NCBI RefSeq assembly: GCF_902497555.1
Contig: NZ_CABVGP010000001.1
Coordinates: forward strand, 868,001 to 932,000
Direction: 5' to 3'
DNA from: Amycolatopsis camponoti
Lineage (GTDB): Bacteria; Actinomycetota; Actinomycetes; Mycobacteriales; Pseudonocardiaceae
Length of the DNA: 64,000 nt
The translations under genes were made by a program, and so were the position numbers. The notes beneath the pieces were generated by a model. It had not been told where the DNA came from. It did no database searches and saw only the letters and a program-made list of their open reading frames with translations. Positions 19,090-26,647 of the stretch are shown one piece after another. Every line of letters begins with the position of its first letter. Position 1 is the first letter of the stretch.

Positions 19090-19658
19090 GGCTGCCCGCC
19101 CGGCTGCCACAGCACGTCACCCTCGGGGTTCGCCAGCCGGGCGAGGATGAACAGCAGGTCCGACAACCGGTTCAGGTACTTCACCGCGATCGGGTTGGTC
19201 GTTTCCGGCTCGGCCTCGTGCAGCGCCCACGCGCTTCGCTCCGCGCGCCGCGACACCGTGCGCGCCTGGTGCAGGAACGCCGCACCAGGCGTACCTCCCG
19301 GCAGGATGAACGACGTCAGCTTCGGCAGGCGTTCGTTGAACTCGTCGCACCAGCCTTCGAGCCGCTCGACGTACTTCTCGGTGATCCGCAGCGGCGGGTA
19401 CGGCGGGTCGTCCGAAATCGGCAGGCACAGGTCCGCGCCGACGTCGAAGAGATCGTTCTGCACCGCACGCAGCACGTCCGTGACTTCGGCGGGCAGGGCA
19501 CCCATCGCGATCGCCAGGCCCAGCACCGAGTTCGTCTCGTCCGTGTCGGCGTACGCGCCCAGGCGGGGCGACGTCTTGGGCACGCGGGACCCGTCGCCGA
19601 GCGCGGTCGTGCCGCTGTCGCCGACCTTCGTGTAGACGCGGTTGATGCGAACGACCAT
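19086..19658 (-). CDS. Cob(I)yrinic acid a,c-diamide / cobalamin adenosyltransferase, PduO type
   Basis: 190 residues. Transfers the adenosyl group of ATP to cobalamin, giving coenzyme B12. Motifs: YTKVGDSGTTALGDGSRVPK near the start, AYADTDETNSVLGLA, and the C-terminal RRAERSAWALHEAE and NRLSDLLFILAR that form the active site. Equivalent to Rv1314c, next to murA. The product could supply the B12-dependent mutase MeaA encoded at 26648. TATGGT (19665-19670) ends 6 nt before the ATG: likely leaderless. Its stop shares CTAG with the stop of aroA on the other strand. Confidence 0.92.
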   Translation of the reverse strand: MVVRINRVYTKVGDSGTTALGDGSRVPKTSPRLGAYADTDETNSVLGLAIAMGALPAEVTDVLRAVQNDLFDVGADLCLPISDDPPYPPLRITEKYVERLEGWCDEFNERLPKLTSFILPGGTPGAAFLHQARTVSRRAERSAWALHEAEPETTNPIAVKYLNRLSDLLFILARLANPEGDVLWQPGGQP

Positions 19659-19719
19659 GAACCCACCATAGCGGCCCCCGCCCGGGCCGAATCCGGGCGA
19701 GAGGGCATGATTGGCGGCC

Positions 19720-20994
19720 ATGAGCGAGCACTTCGACGTGCATGGCGGAGCCCGGCTGGTCGGCGAGGTCGACGTGGTCGGCGCGAAGAACAGCGTGCTG
19801 AAGCTGATGGCCGCGGCCCTGCTGGCCGAGGGCACCACGACCATCACGAACTGCCCGCAGATCCTGGACGTCCCGCTGATGGGCGACGTGCTGCGGAGCG
19901 TCGGGTGCGAGGTCGTCATCGAGGGCGACACCGCCACCATCACGACGCCGGCCGAGCTGTCGCACCGCGCCGACTCGGCCGCGATGGGCAAGCTGCGCGC
20001 GTCCGTCTGCGTGCTGGGCCCGCTGGTCGGGCGGCTGAAGCAGGCCGTCGTCGCGCTGCCGGGCGGCGACGCGATCGGCTCGCGCCCGCTGGACATGCAC
20101 CAGAACGGCCTGCGCAAGCTGGGCGCGACGAGCACGATCGAGCACGGCTGCGTCGTCGCGAAGGCCGAGACGCTGGTCGGCGCGCAGATCTGGCTGGACT
20201 TCCCGAGCGTCGGCGCGACCGAGAACATCCTGATGGCGGCCGTGCTGGCCGAGGGCACCACGGTCATCGACAACTGCGCACGCGAGCCCGAGATCGTCGA
20301 CATCTGCACGATGCTCACCGAGATGGGCGCGAAGATCGAGGGCGCCGGCACGTCGACGCTGACCGTCCACGGCGTGGAGCAGCTGCACCCGACCGAGCAC
20401 AGCGTGATCGGCGACCGGATCGTCGGCGCGACCTGGGCGTTCGCGGCGTCGATGACCCGCGGCGACATCACGGTCCGCGGCGTCAACCCGCACCACCTCG
20501 ACCTGGTGCTGAACAAGCTGCAGCTGGCCGGCGCGGACGTCGAGACGTTCGGGGACAAGGGTTTCCGCGTGGTCCAGCCGGAGCGCCCGAAGGCGGTCGA
20601 CTGGGTGACGCTGCCGTACCCCGGTTTCGCGACCGACCTGCAGCCGTTCGCGGTGGCGCTGTCGGCGGTGTCCGAGGGCACGTCGATGATCACGGAGAAC
20701 GTCTACGAGGCGCGCTTCCGGTTCATCGAAGAGATGATCCGCCTGTCCGGCGACGCGCGCACGGACGGCCACCACGCGGTGGTCCGCGGCGTGAAGGCGC
20801 TGTCGAGCGCGCCGGTCTGGGCGTCCGACATCCGCGCGGGCGCCGGCCTGGTGCTGGCCGGCTTGTGCGCGGACGGCATCACCGAGGTCTGGGACGTCTT
20901 CCACATCGACCGCGGCTACCCGCACTTCGTCGAGAACCTGAACCGCCTGGGCGCCAACATCGAGCGCGTCGCGGGCGAACCGGCCCGGACGTGA
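19720..20994 (+). CDS. murA: UDP-N-acetylglucosamine 1-carboxyvinyltransferase MurA
   Basis: 424 residues. First committed step of peptidoglycan synthesis: adds enolpyruvyl to UDP-GlcNAc. ATG at 19720 chosen over a TTG nine bases earlier. Motifs: [16 protein letters not shown] at 21-36, [18 protein letters not shown] around 114-131 and [12 protein letters not shown]. The active-site cysteine of E. coli (Cys115) is D117 here, the same change that makes M. tuberculosis MurA fosfomycin resistant. Same place as Rv1315. No rRNA operon follows, unlike in M. tuberculosis. Confidence 0.95.
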   Translation: MSEHFDVHGGARLVGEVDVVGAKNSVLKLMAAALLAEGTTTITNCPQILDVPLMGDVLRSVGCEVVIEGDTATITTPAELSHRADSAAMGKLRASVCVLGPLVGRLKQAVVALPGGDAIGSRPLDMHQNGLRKLGATSTIEHGCVVAKAETLVGAQIWLDFPSVGATENILMAAVLAEGTTVIDNCAREPEIVDICTMLTEMGAKIEGAGTSTLTVHGVEQLHPTEHSVIGDRIVGATWAFAASMTRGDITVRGVNPHHLDLVLNKLQLAGADVETFGDKGFRVVQPERPKAVDWVTLPYPGFATDLQPFAVALSAVSEGTSMITENVYEARFRFIEEMIRLSGDARTDGHHAVVRGVKALSSAPVWASDIRAGAGLVLAGLCADGITEVWDVFHIDRGYPHFVENLNRLGANIERVAGEPART

Positions 20995-20995
20995 G

Positions 20996-21589
20996 TCACC
21001 CGCCCTGCGCGCCCAGTGCGCGCAGGGCGAACTCCACCAGCCGGTCCACGTAGTCCGGCTCCGCTTCCGCGAGGCGGACCACCAGGCGCCAGTAGATCGG
21101 CGCCGCCAGGATGTCGAGCGCCAGTTCCATGTCCAGGTCCTCGGCCAGCTCGCCGCGCGCGATCGCGCGGCGCAGCATCGCCTCGCCGACCTCGCGGCGG
21201 GGGCCGCCGATGGCCTCGCGCAGGCCGCGGCCGCGGTCCGGCTTGCGGGCGTCCTCCGCGACCAGGTCCGGCAGGATCCGGGAAAACAGCGGGTGCGTCA
21301 GCCAGTCGATCAAGGCCTGCATCGTTTCGCGCAGGTCTCCGCGCAGCGAACCCGTGTCGACCTCCGCCGCGCGGCTCACGCTGAACTCCGTCACCACGGA
21401 CGCGATCATCTGCTCCTTCGACACCCACCGCCGGTACAGCGCGCTCTTGCCGACGCCGGCGCGTTTCGCCACGGCTTCCATCGACAGCCGCCCGTAGCCC
21501 TGCTCGGCGAGTTCCCACATGACGGCGTCGGCGATCGCCTGCGTGACCTCGGGCTGGAGGACCGCGGCGCCGGTCGGGGTGCGTGCCAT
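20996..21589 (-). CDS. TetR-family transcriptional repressor
   Basis: 197 residues. N-terminal helix-turn-helix at about 35-60 (LSMEAVAKRAGVGKSALYRRW), and an alpha-helical ligand-binding domain. ATG at 21589 with TACACT (21596-21601) 6 nt upstream, so probably leaderless. It is divergent from the SnoaL/NmrA/hydrolase genes; the 93-bp gap contains two palindromes sharing ACGGTACCGT, one of which covers its own -35 region, so it likely represses both directions. Ligand unknown. Confidence 0.9.
   Translation of the reverse strand: MARTPTGAAVLQPEVTQAIADAVMWELAEQGYGRLSMEAVAKRAGVGKSALYRRWVSKEQMIASVVTEFSVSRAAEVDTGSLRGDLRETMQALIDWLTHPLFSRILPDLVAEDARKPDRGRGLREAIGGPRREVGEAMLRRAIARGELAEDLDMELALDILAAPIYWRLVVRLAEAEPDYVDRLVEFALRALGAQGG
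21001..21029. terminator. Bidirectional hairpin between convergent murA and TetR
   Basis: CGCCCTGCGCG and CGCGCAGGGCG form a perfect 11-bp stem with a 7-nt loop. It overlaps the last codons of the TetR gene and begins 7 bp after the murA stop, so it could terminate both transcripts. Confidence 0.6.
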
Positions 21590-21608
21590 GGACGCAGTGT
21601 AGCGGGTG

Positions 21609-21630
21609 GACGGGACGGTACCGTCCCGTC
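21609..21630. promoter_or_regulatory. Perfect 22-bp palindromic operator (O1)
   Basis: GACGGGACGGTACCGTCCCG followed by TC is a perfect palindrome. It lies 8 bp upstream of the TetR -10-like element. Likely TetR operator. Confidence 0.75.
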
Positions 21631-21641
21631 TAGAGTTACGT

Positions 21642-21659
21642 CGGGACGGTACCGTATCG
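21642..21659. promoter_or_regulatory. Imperfect second operator (O2)
   Basis: CGGGACGGTACCGTATCG has the same ACGGTACCGT core as O1 but mismatched flanks. The centres of O1 and O2 are 31 bp apart, about three helical turns. It lies 24 bp before the SnoaL-like gene start. Confidence 0.6.
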
Positions 21660-21682
21660 TCCACATGTTCAAGGAGGCTCCG

Positions 21683-22108
21683 ATGGAGCTGCGCGACCTC
21701 GTCGATCAGGGGATCGATCTGCTGCTGAAGCACGACATGTCCGGGTTCGCCGGGCTCTGGGCCGAGGACGGCGTCCTCGAGTTCCCGTTCGCCGGCCCGG
21801 GCTACCCGAAGCGCGTCGAAGGGCGCACCGCGATCACCGAGTACCTGCGCGACTACCCGAACCTGCTGGACATCCGCGAGGTCGTCGCGAAGACCGTGCA
21901 CGAGACGACCGACCCGGCCGTGGTCGTCGCCGAGTTCACCGTCGGCGGCGTCGTGGTGGCCACGGGGAAGCCGTACGAGCTGTCGTACATCGCCGTGATC
22001 ACCGTCGAAGACGGCGAAATCCGGCACTACCGCGACTACTGGAGCCCGCTCGCCGCGGCCGAGGTCCTCGGCGGCGTCGAAGAGCTGACGGCGGCCTTCG
22101 GTGGCTGA
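21683..22108 (+). CDS. SnoaL-like / NTF2-fold protein
   Basis: 141 residues with the SnoaL-type cone-shaped fold: HDMSGFAGLWAEDGVLEFPFAGPGYPKRVEGRTAITEYL and the late YIAVITVEDGEIRHYRDYWSPL. This family includes hydroxylases, isomerases and proteins of unknown role. AAGGAG sits 6 nt before the ATG at 21683; an upstream ATG at 21665 precedes that site and is rejected. Its end overlaps the next gene by 8 nt, and it is the first gene of the TetR-controlled module. Confidence 0.85.
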   Translation: MELRDLVDQGIDLLLKHDMSGFAGLWAEDGVLEFPFAGPGYPKRVEGRTAITEYLRDYPNLLDIREVVAKTVHETTDPAVVVAEFTVGGVVVATGKPYELSYIAVITVEDGEIRHYRDYWSPLAAAEVLGGVEELTAAFGG

Positions 22109-22919
22109 CGTCCTGGTTCTCGGCGCTACCGGCACCACCGGGCGCCGGGTCGTCGCGGGCCTGCGTGCCGCGGGGTTCGCGGCGCGGGCGGCCACGCGCA
22201 AGCCGGGCGAGCCCGGTCAGGTCCGGTTCGAGTGGGCCGACCGCTCGACCCACGCCGGCGCACTGCGCGACGTCTCCGCGGTGTACCTGCTGGCACCGAT
22301 CGGCGAGGCTGAGCCCGTGGGCCTGGTCGAGCCGTTCCTCGACGACGCTCTCGCCGCGGGCGTCCGCCGGGTCGTCCTGCTCAGCTCGTCGGCCGTCACG
22401 GCGGACACGCCCGGGCTCGGCGACCTGCAGCGGCTGGTGCGCGGGGCGCCGGAGTGGGCCGTGCTGCGGCCGTCCTGGTTCATGCAGAACTTCACCGGCG
22501 AGCACCTGGTCGCCCAGGGGGTCCGGGACGGCGAGATCGTCACCGCCACCGGGGACGCGCGGGTCGCGTTCGTCGACGCCGGCGACATCGCGGCGGTCGC
22601 CGTCCGCGCGCTGACCGACCCCGAACCGCACAACACCGAACACGTGCTCACCGGTCCCGGTGCGTTGAGCTATTCCGAAGCCGCATCGATCATCGCCGCG
22701 CGCACCGGGCGCCCGGTGCGGCACCGCGCGGTGAGCACCGCCGAGTTCGCGGCCCGCGTGAGCGCGTCCGGGATCCCGGCGGAGTTCGCCGCCGTGCTCG
22801 CCGCCCTCGACGAGGACATCCGGCGCGGTGCCGAAGACCGCGTCACCCCGGCCGTCGAAGAGGTCACCGGCCGGCCCGCCCGCCCGTTCGAAACCTTTGT
22901 GGAGGAGGAGATCCGATGA
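22101..22919 (+). CDS. NmrA-like NAD(P)-binding protein
   Basis: 272 residues with a Rossmann fold: VLGATGTTGRRVVAGLRAAG at the N-terminus and RPSWFMQNFTGEHLV in the middle, as in NmrA and related atypical short-chain dehydrogenases. Some act as redox sensors, others as reductases. GTG start within the end of the SnoaL gene; its stop overlaps the ATG of the hydrolase (ATGA). Substrate unknown. Confidence 0.85.
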   Translation: MADVLVLGATGTTGRRVVAGLRAAGFAARAATRKPGEPGQVRFEWADRSTHAGALRDVSAVYLLAPIGEAEPVGLVEPFLDDALAAGVRRVVLLSSSAVTADTPGLGDLQRLVRGAPEWAVLRPSWFMQNFTGEHLVAQGVRDGEIVTATGDARVAFVDAGDIAAVAVRALTDPEPHNTEHVLTGPGALSYSEAASIIAARTGRPVRHRAVSTAEFAARVSASGIPAEFAAVLAALDEDIRRGAEDRVTPAVEEVTGRPARPFETFVEEEIR

Positions 22920-24106
22920 AGCAGATCATGTTCACCGAAGACCCGCAGTTCTGGTTCGAGACCCTGCGCCTGTTCGGTCACTCGTCCTACGGCGGTTCGG
23001 ACTTCGGCGAGGTCGTCGCGGCGGCGTCGACCGTGACGGCCGGCGACTACGACAGCTGGCACGACGCCTACCGCGCCTTGGCCGATCGGCTCTACGCCGA
23101 GGCCGCGGACGCCGGGCCGATCACCGCGCGGGACCTGCTGCTGCGCGCGTCGACGTACTACTTCTCGTCGGAGTTCTTCCTCCACGGCGACCCGGCCGAC
23201 CCGCGCATCGCGGCGGCCTACGACCGCAGCGTCGAGTGCTTCCGGCGCGCGGGTGTCGCGGAACCGGTCGAAATCCCTTACGAGGGAACGGTTCTGCAGG
23301 GGTACTTCTACCGCGCGCCGGGCGAGGGGTCGAAGCCGGTGCTGATCATCCACAGCGGTTTCGACGGCAGCGCCGAGGAATGCCACTTCATGGGTGCGGC
23401 GACCGGAGCGGAGCGCGGCTACCACGTGCTGACGTTCGACGGCCCGGGCCAGCCGAGCGCGATCCGGCGCGACAAGCTGGTGTTCCGGCCGGACTGGGAG
23501 CACGTCGTCACGCCGGTGGTGGACTTCGCGCTGGGACTCGACGGCGTCGACGCGTCGCGGATCGCGCTGATGGGCATCAGCCTCGGTGGCGTGCTCGCCC
23601 CGCGCGCGGCGGCGTTCGAACCCCGGCTGGCGGCGGTCGTCGCGGTGGACGGTGTGTACGACGCGGGTTCGGCGGTGACCTCGCTGCTGCCGTGGCCGCG
23701 CGAAGAGATCGTCCGGCGGGCGAACGCCCCGGAGGACGCGGAGTTCGACGCGATCCTCGCCGCGGGCCGCGAAGCCAGCCCGACGCTGCGCTGGGCGTGC
23801 GACCACGGCCGGTACGTCCTGGGCGCGGCGACCGACCGCGAGTTCATCGCGAAGTACCTCGAGTACACGCTGGAGGACGGCATCGCGGAGAAGATCACCT
23901 GCCCGACGCTCGTGTGCGAGGCGGCGGACGACCTGTTCTTCGGCGGGGAGACCGAAACCGAGCCGCGCCGGCTGTACGACCACCTGAACGCACCGAAGAC
24001 GCTGATGACGTTCACCGCGGAGGAAGGCGCGGACGCGCACTGCCACGTCGGCGCCCAGCGGCTCGCGGCCGGCCGGATCTACGACTGGCTCGACCGGACG
24101 CTCTAG
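22916..24106 (+). CDS. Alpha/beta hydrolase, FrsA/dihydropseudooxynicotine-hydrolase-like
   Basis: 396 residues. N-terminal helical part (1-115), then the alpha/beta-hydrolase core with nucleophile S222 in GISLGG, acid D339 in AADDLFF and histidine H375 in DAHCHVG. This layout fits the FrsA/DUF1100 hydrolases, some of which cleave carbon-carbon bonds of nicotine-like diketones. GGAGGAGGAG lies just upstream, the strongest ribosome site of the cluster. Its stop TAG overlaps that of the convergent LysE gene in a CTAG. Confidence 0.85.
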   Translation: MKQIMFTEDPQFWFETLRLFGHSSYGGSDFGEVVAAASTVTAGDYDSWHDAYRALADRLYAEAADAGPITARDLLLRASTYYFSSEFFLHGDPADPRIAAAYDRSVECFRRAGVAEPVEIPYEGTVLQGYFYRAPGEGSKPVLIIHSGFDGSAEECHFMGAATGAERGYHVLTFDGPGQPSAIRRDKLVFRPDWEHVVTPVVDFALGLDGVDASRIALMGISLGGVLAPRAAAFEPRLAAVVAVDGVYDAGSAVTSLLPWPREEIVRRANAPEDAEFDAILAAGREASPTLRWACDHGRYVLGAATDREFIAKYLEYTLEDGIAEKITCPTLVCEAADDLFFGGETETEPRRLYDHLNAPKTLMTFTAEEGADAHCHVGAQRLAAGRIYDWLDRTL

Positions 24107-24726
24107 CCTTCGACGGCGAGCGCGGCCCCGAAGCCGAGCAGGGCGGCGCCGGTGATCCCGTCGAGAGTCCGGCGGACCCGGCGCCGCCGCAGCCACCCGC
24201 GCACCCGGTGCACGAACAGCAACAGCAGCACCTGCCACACCACGCCGAGCGCCGCGACCGTGTAGGCCAGCAGGAGCGAATCGGCGAAGGTCGACGCCGG
24301 CGTGAGGAACTGCGGCAGCACCGACAGGTACAGCACGATCACCTTGGGGTTGGTGATGTTCGACAGGAACCCCTCGCGGAACCGGCGTCCCCGCGTGCCG
24401 CGAGCGCGGCGGACGTCGTCGAGGGCTTCGTAGTTCCCGCGCCAAGCACCGCGCAACGCCTGGACCCCCAGGAAGAGCAGGTAGGCCGCGCCCAGCCACT
24501 TCACGGTCTCGAACAGGGGCTGGTAGCGCGTGATCACCGCGCCCAGGCCGAGCGCCACCGCCGTGCCCTGCAGGAAGTTCGCGACACTGATGCCCGCGCA
24601 CGCCCAGCCGCCGCCGCGGGCACCACCGGTCAGGGCGTTCTTCAGCACCACCATGGTGTCCGGGCCCGGCATCATCGCCAGGAACGCCATCATCCCGGCG
24701 AAGCCGAGGTAGGTGCTCCACGTCAT
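24103..24726 (-). CDS. LysE/RhtB-family amino acid exporter, paralogue 2
   Basis: 207 residues with six hydrophobic segments. Family hallmarks are MMPGPDTMVVLKNALTGGARGG, EGFLSNITNPKVIVLYLSVLPQF and a basic loop VHRVRGWLRRRRVRRTLDG. These proteins export amino acids and related compounds by proton antiport. It overlaps the stop of the preceding paralogue by one base and is clearly a tandem duplicate of it. The stop lies in a CTAG shared with the convergent hydrolase gene. Confidence 0.9.
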   Translation of the reverse strand: MTWSTYLGFAGMMAFLAMMPGPDTMVVLKNALTGGARGGGWACAGISVANFLQGTAVALGLGAVITRYQPLFETVKWLGAAYLLFLGVQALRGAWRGNYEALDDVRRARGTRGRRFREGFLSNITNPKVIVLYLSVLPQFLTPASTFADSLLLAYTVAALGVVWQVLLLLFVHRVRGWLRRRRVRRTLDGITGAALLGFGAALAVEG

Positions 24727-25349
24727 CAGGACTCCAGGGCGAGGGCGGCGCCGAACCCGAGCAGCGCGGTGCCGGTGACGCCGTCCAGCGTACGGCGGAC
24801 CCGGCGGCGGCCCAGCCACGCGCGGACGCGGTGCACGAACACCAGCAGCACCAGCAGCCACAGGCCGCCGAGCACCGCGACGGTGTAGGCCAGCACCAGC
24901 GAGTCCCCGATGCTCGACCGCGGGGTCAGGAACTGCGGCAGCACGGACAGGTACAGCACCAGCACCTTCGGGTTCGTGATGTTGGAGAGGAACCCCTCGC
25001 GGAACCGCCGGAACCCGCTCGCTTTACGCCGTTGCGTGTTCTCGACGACGTCGTAGTTCCCGCGGAAAGCCCCGCGCAGCGCCTGGAATCCGAGGAAGAC
25101 GAGGTAGGCCGCACCGACCCACTTGAGCGCGAGGAACACCGGCTGCGACCGTGCGATGAGCACGCCCAGCCCGAGCGCCGCGGCGCTGCCTTGGACGGCG
25201 TTGCCGGCGAAGATGCCGAGCGACGCGAGCAGCCCGCCGCGGAACCCGCCGGACAGCGCGTTCTTGAGCATCACCATCGTGTCCGGGCCCGGCGCGAGCA
25301 CGATCAGCACCACGATGAGCAGGTAACTTCCGTAAGTACTCCACGTCAC
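24726..25349 (-). CDS. LysE/RhtB-family amino acid exporter, paralogue 1
   Basis: 207 residues, same layout as the neighbour (LAPGPDTMVMLKNALSGGFRGG, EGFLSNITNPKVLVLYLSVLPQF). The two share start MTWSTY, equal length and most conserved blocks, so a tandem duplication is clear. GTG start with TAGCGT 8 nt upstream (leaderless likely). Substrate unknown; tandem copies could form a hetero-oligomer or have diverged in specificity. Confidence 0.9.
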   Translation of the reverse strand: MTWSTYGSYLLIVVLIVLAPGPDTMVMLKNALSGGFRGGLLASLGIFAGNAVQGSAAALGLGVLIARSQPVFLALKWVGAAYLVFLGFQALRGAFRGNYDVVENTQRRKASGFRRFREGFLSNITNPKVLVLYLSVLPQFLTPRSSIGDSLVLAYTVAVLGGLWLLVLLVFVHRVRAWLGRRRVRRTLDGVTGTALLGFGAALALES

Positions 25350-25493
25350 GGCTGCCCACGCTAATCGAGGGGTACCGGTGCGGTCTCGCGGATTTCCGTC
25401 ACATCGCCGGCCTTGCGGGCACGGAGCGTGCGCGAGTGCGTACAGCGCGCTCGAGGCTCGGCGGGAGTGGTCTCCGCAGAGTAGTGTTCGGCC

Positions 25494-26012
25494 ATGTCAG
25501 CAGGGGAAATCGAGCTTTTGCCCGGTGAGCGCGTGCTCTGGGCGGGAGAGCCGGTCCAGCGCCCGTTCTACGTCGCCGCGGACGGGGTGATCGCCCCTGC
25601 CGGACTCATCGTCACCATCGCCGCGCTCTGGTTCCTGCTCGCGAAGCAGCCCAGCGGAGGTGCCATGGCCGGGGCCGTCGTGGTGCTGGTGATCGGCTTG
25701 TACGGCGCCGTCGGCCGGTCCGCCGTCCGGTACCTCGCGCTCGGGCGCACCACCTACGCCGTGACCGACAGCCGGGTCATCGCGCGGTCCGGGCTGTTCC
25801 GGCAGAAGGAACGCGCGAGCGAGCTGGCCGGGCTCCCGGCGCCGGTCCTCAAGCCGGGGCCGTCCCGCGCCGGCACCATCACCTTCGGACCGGGCGCGGT
25901 GACGCTGATGGGCGTCGGCGAACCCAAGCGCGTCCGCGACCTGCTCACCAAGGCCATCGACGAGGCCAAGGCGCGTCAGGCGCCGCCGGAAACCGGCACT
26001 TCGGCCGCCTGA
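25494..26012 (+). CDS. Membrane protein with PH-like domain
   Basis: 172 residues. Begins ELLPGERVLWAGEPVQRPFY, then two membrane helices (GLIVTIAALWFLLAKQ and AGAVVVLVIGLYGAVG) and a soluble region YAVTDSRVIARSGLFRQKERASELAGLPAPVL with the pattern of bacterial PH (bPH2-like) domains. The start motif LxPGExxLWxGxP recurs in the next gene. TAGTGT (25482-25487) ends 6 nt before the ATG: leaderless. Role unknown. Confidence 0.8.
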   Translation: MSAGEIELLPGERVLWAGEPVQRPFYVAADGVIAPAGLIVTIAALWFLLAKQPSGGAMAGAVVVLVIGLYGAVGRSAVRYLALGRTTYAVTDSRVIARSGLFRQKERASELAGLPAPVLKPGPSRAGTITFGPGAVTLMGVGEPKRVRDLLTKAIDEAKARQAPPETGTSAA

Positions 26013-26071
26013 AGGCAACCGGCACGGCCTTCCGGAGCGTCAGCCCGGCAAAGACGACCGGGGAGAGTGCC

Positions 26072-26563
26072 GTGGATGAGCCGATCATCGTCCTGGAGCC
26101 GGGCGAGTGGCTGCTGTGGTCGGGCCGGCCGCAGCGGGTCGTCCCGACCGGCCTGGAGTGGCTCCGCCTCGTCTTCGGCACGGTCCCGGCGGCGGTGTTC
26201 GCCGTCGTCACCTTTCCGGGCGGCTTGACGCTCGTCGTCCTGGCACTCGCCGCCGTCTGGGGGCCGGTGCTCTGGCGGCTGTGGACGACGCATCGCGCGG
26301 TGTACGCGGTGACCGATCAGCGGGTCGTCGTGGCCGACCGCGTCTCGGGCTACACCCGCACGTGGATGGACTTGACCACCCCGGTCACCTCCCCCGCCCG
26401 CGGCGGCCTCGGCACGCTCACCTTCCACCCGCCGGTCGTCACGGTGGACATCTTCGGCTTCGGCTTGCCGAGCCGGAACCAGCAGCGCCCGATCGTCCTG
26501 TTCGCCGTGCCGGACGCCGGGGGCCTTCGCGACCTGATCGTGCAGGCGCAGGACGTGGACTGA
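26072..26563 (+). CDS. Membrane protein with PH-like domain, relative of the previous gene
   Basis: 163 residues. Begins IIVLEPGEWLLWSGRPQRVV, two helices (VFAVVTFPGGLTLVVLALAAVWG) and YAVTDQRVVVADRVSGYTRTWMDL. It is homologous in layout to the gene before it, separated by 59 bp. GTG start, GGGGAGAG about 5 nt upstream. Function unknown; it is not clearly linked to the mutase downstream. Confidence 0.8.
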   Translation: MDEPIIVLEPGEWLLWSGRPQRVVPTGLEWLRLVFGTVPAAVFAVVTFPGGLTLVVLALAAVWGPVLWRLWTTHRAVYAVTDQRVVVADRVSGYTRTWMDLTTPVTSPARGGLGTLTFHPPVVTVDIFGFGLPSRNQQRPIVLFAVPDAGGLRDLIVQAQDVD

Positions 26564-26601
26564 GTCACCCGGACGTGTCCGATTGCACTGCCACCATAAG
26601 T

Positions 26602-26613
26602 TACCGATCGGTA
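26602..26613. promoter_or_regulatory. Palindrome overlapping the -10 region of meaA
   Basis: TACCGATCGGTA is a perfect 12-bp palindrome. It overlaps TACACT (26612-26617), a -10-like hexamer, 30 nt before the meaA GTG. The form TTACCGATCGGTA resembles TetR operators; no regulator gene is adjacent. Confidence 0.5.
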
Positions 26614-26647
26614 CACTCAGCGAAACGTCCACCGCCGGAGGTGCCCA

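Noticed and set aside
20994..21030. rRNA operon after murA as in M. tuberculosis
   Set aside because: Next sequence is a TetR gene; no rRNA-like sequence is present.
17520..24106. A polyketide-type biosynthetic cluster suggested by ABM, SnoaL and NmrA genes
   Set aside because: No synthase or tailoring enzymes around; the genes are dispersed among housekeeping genes.
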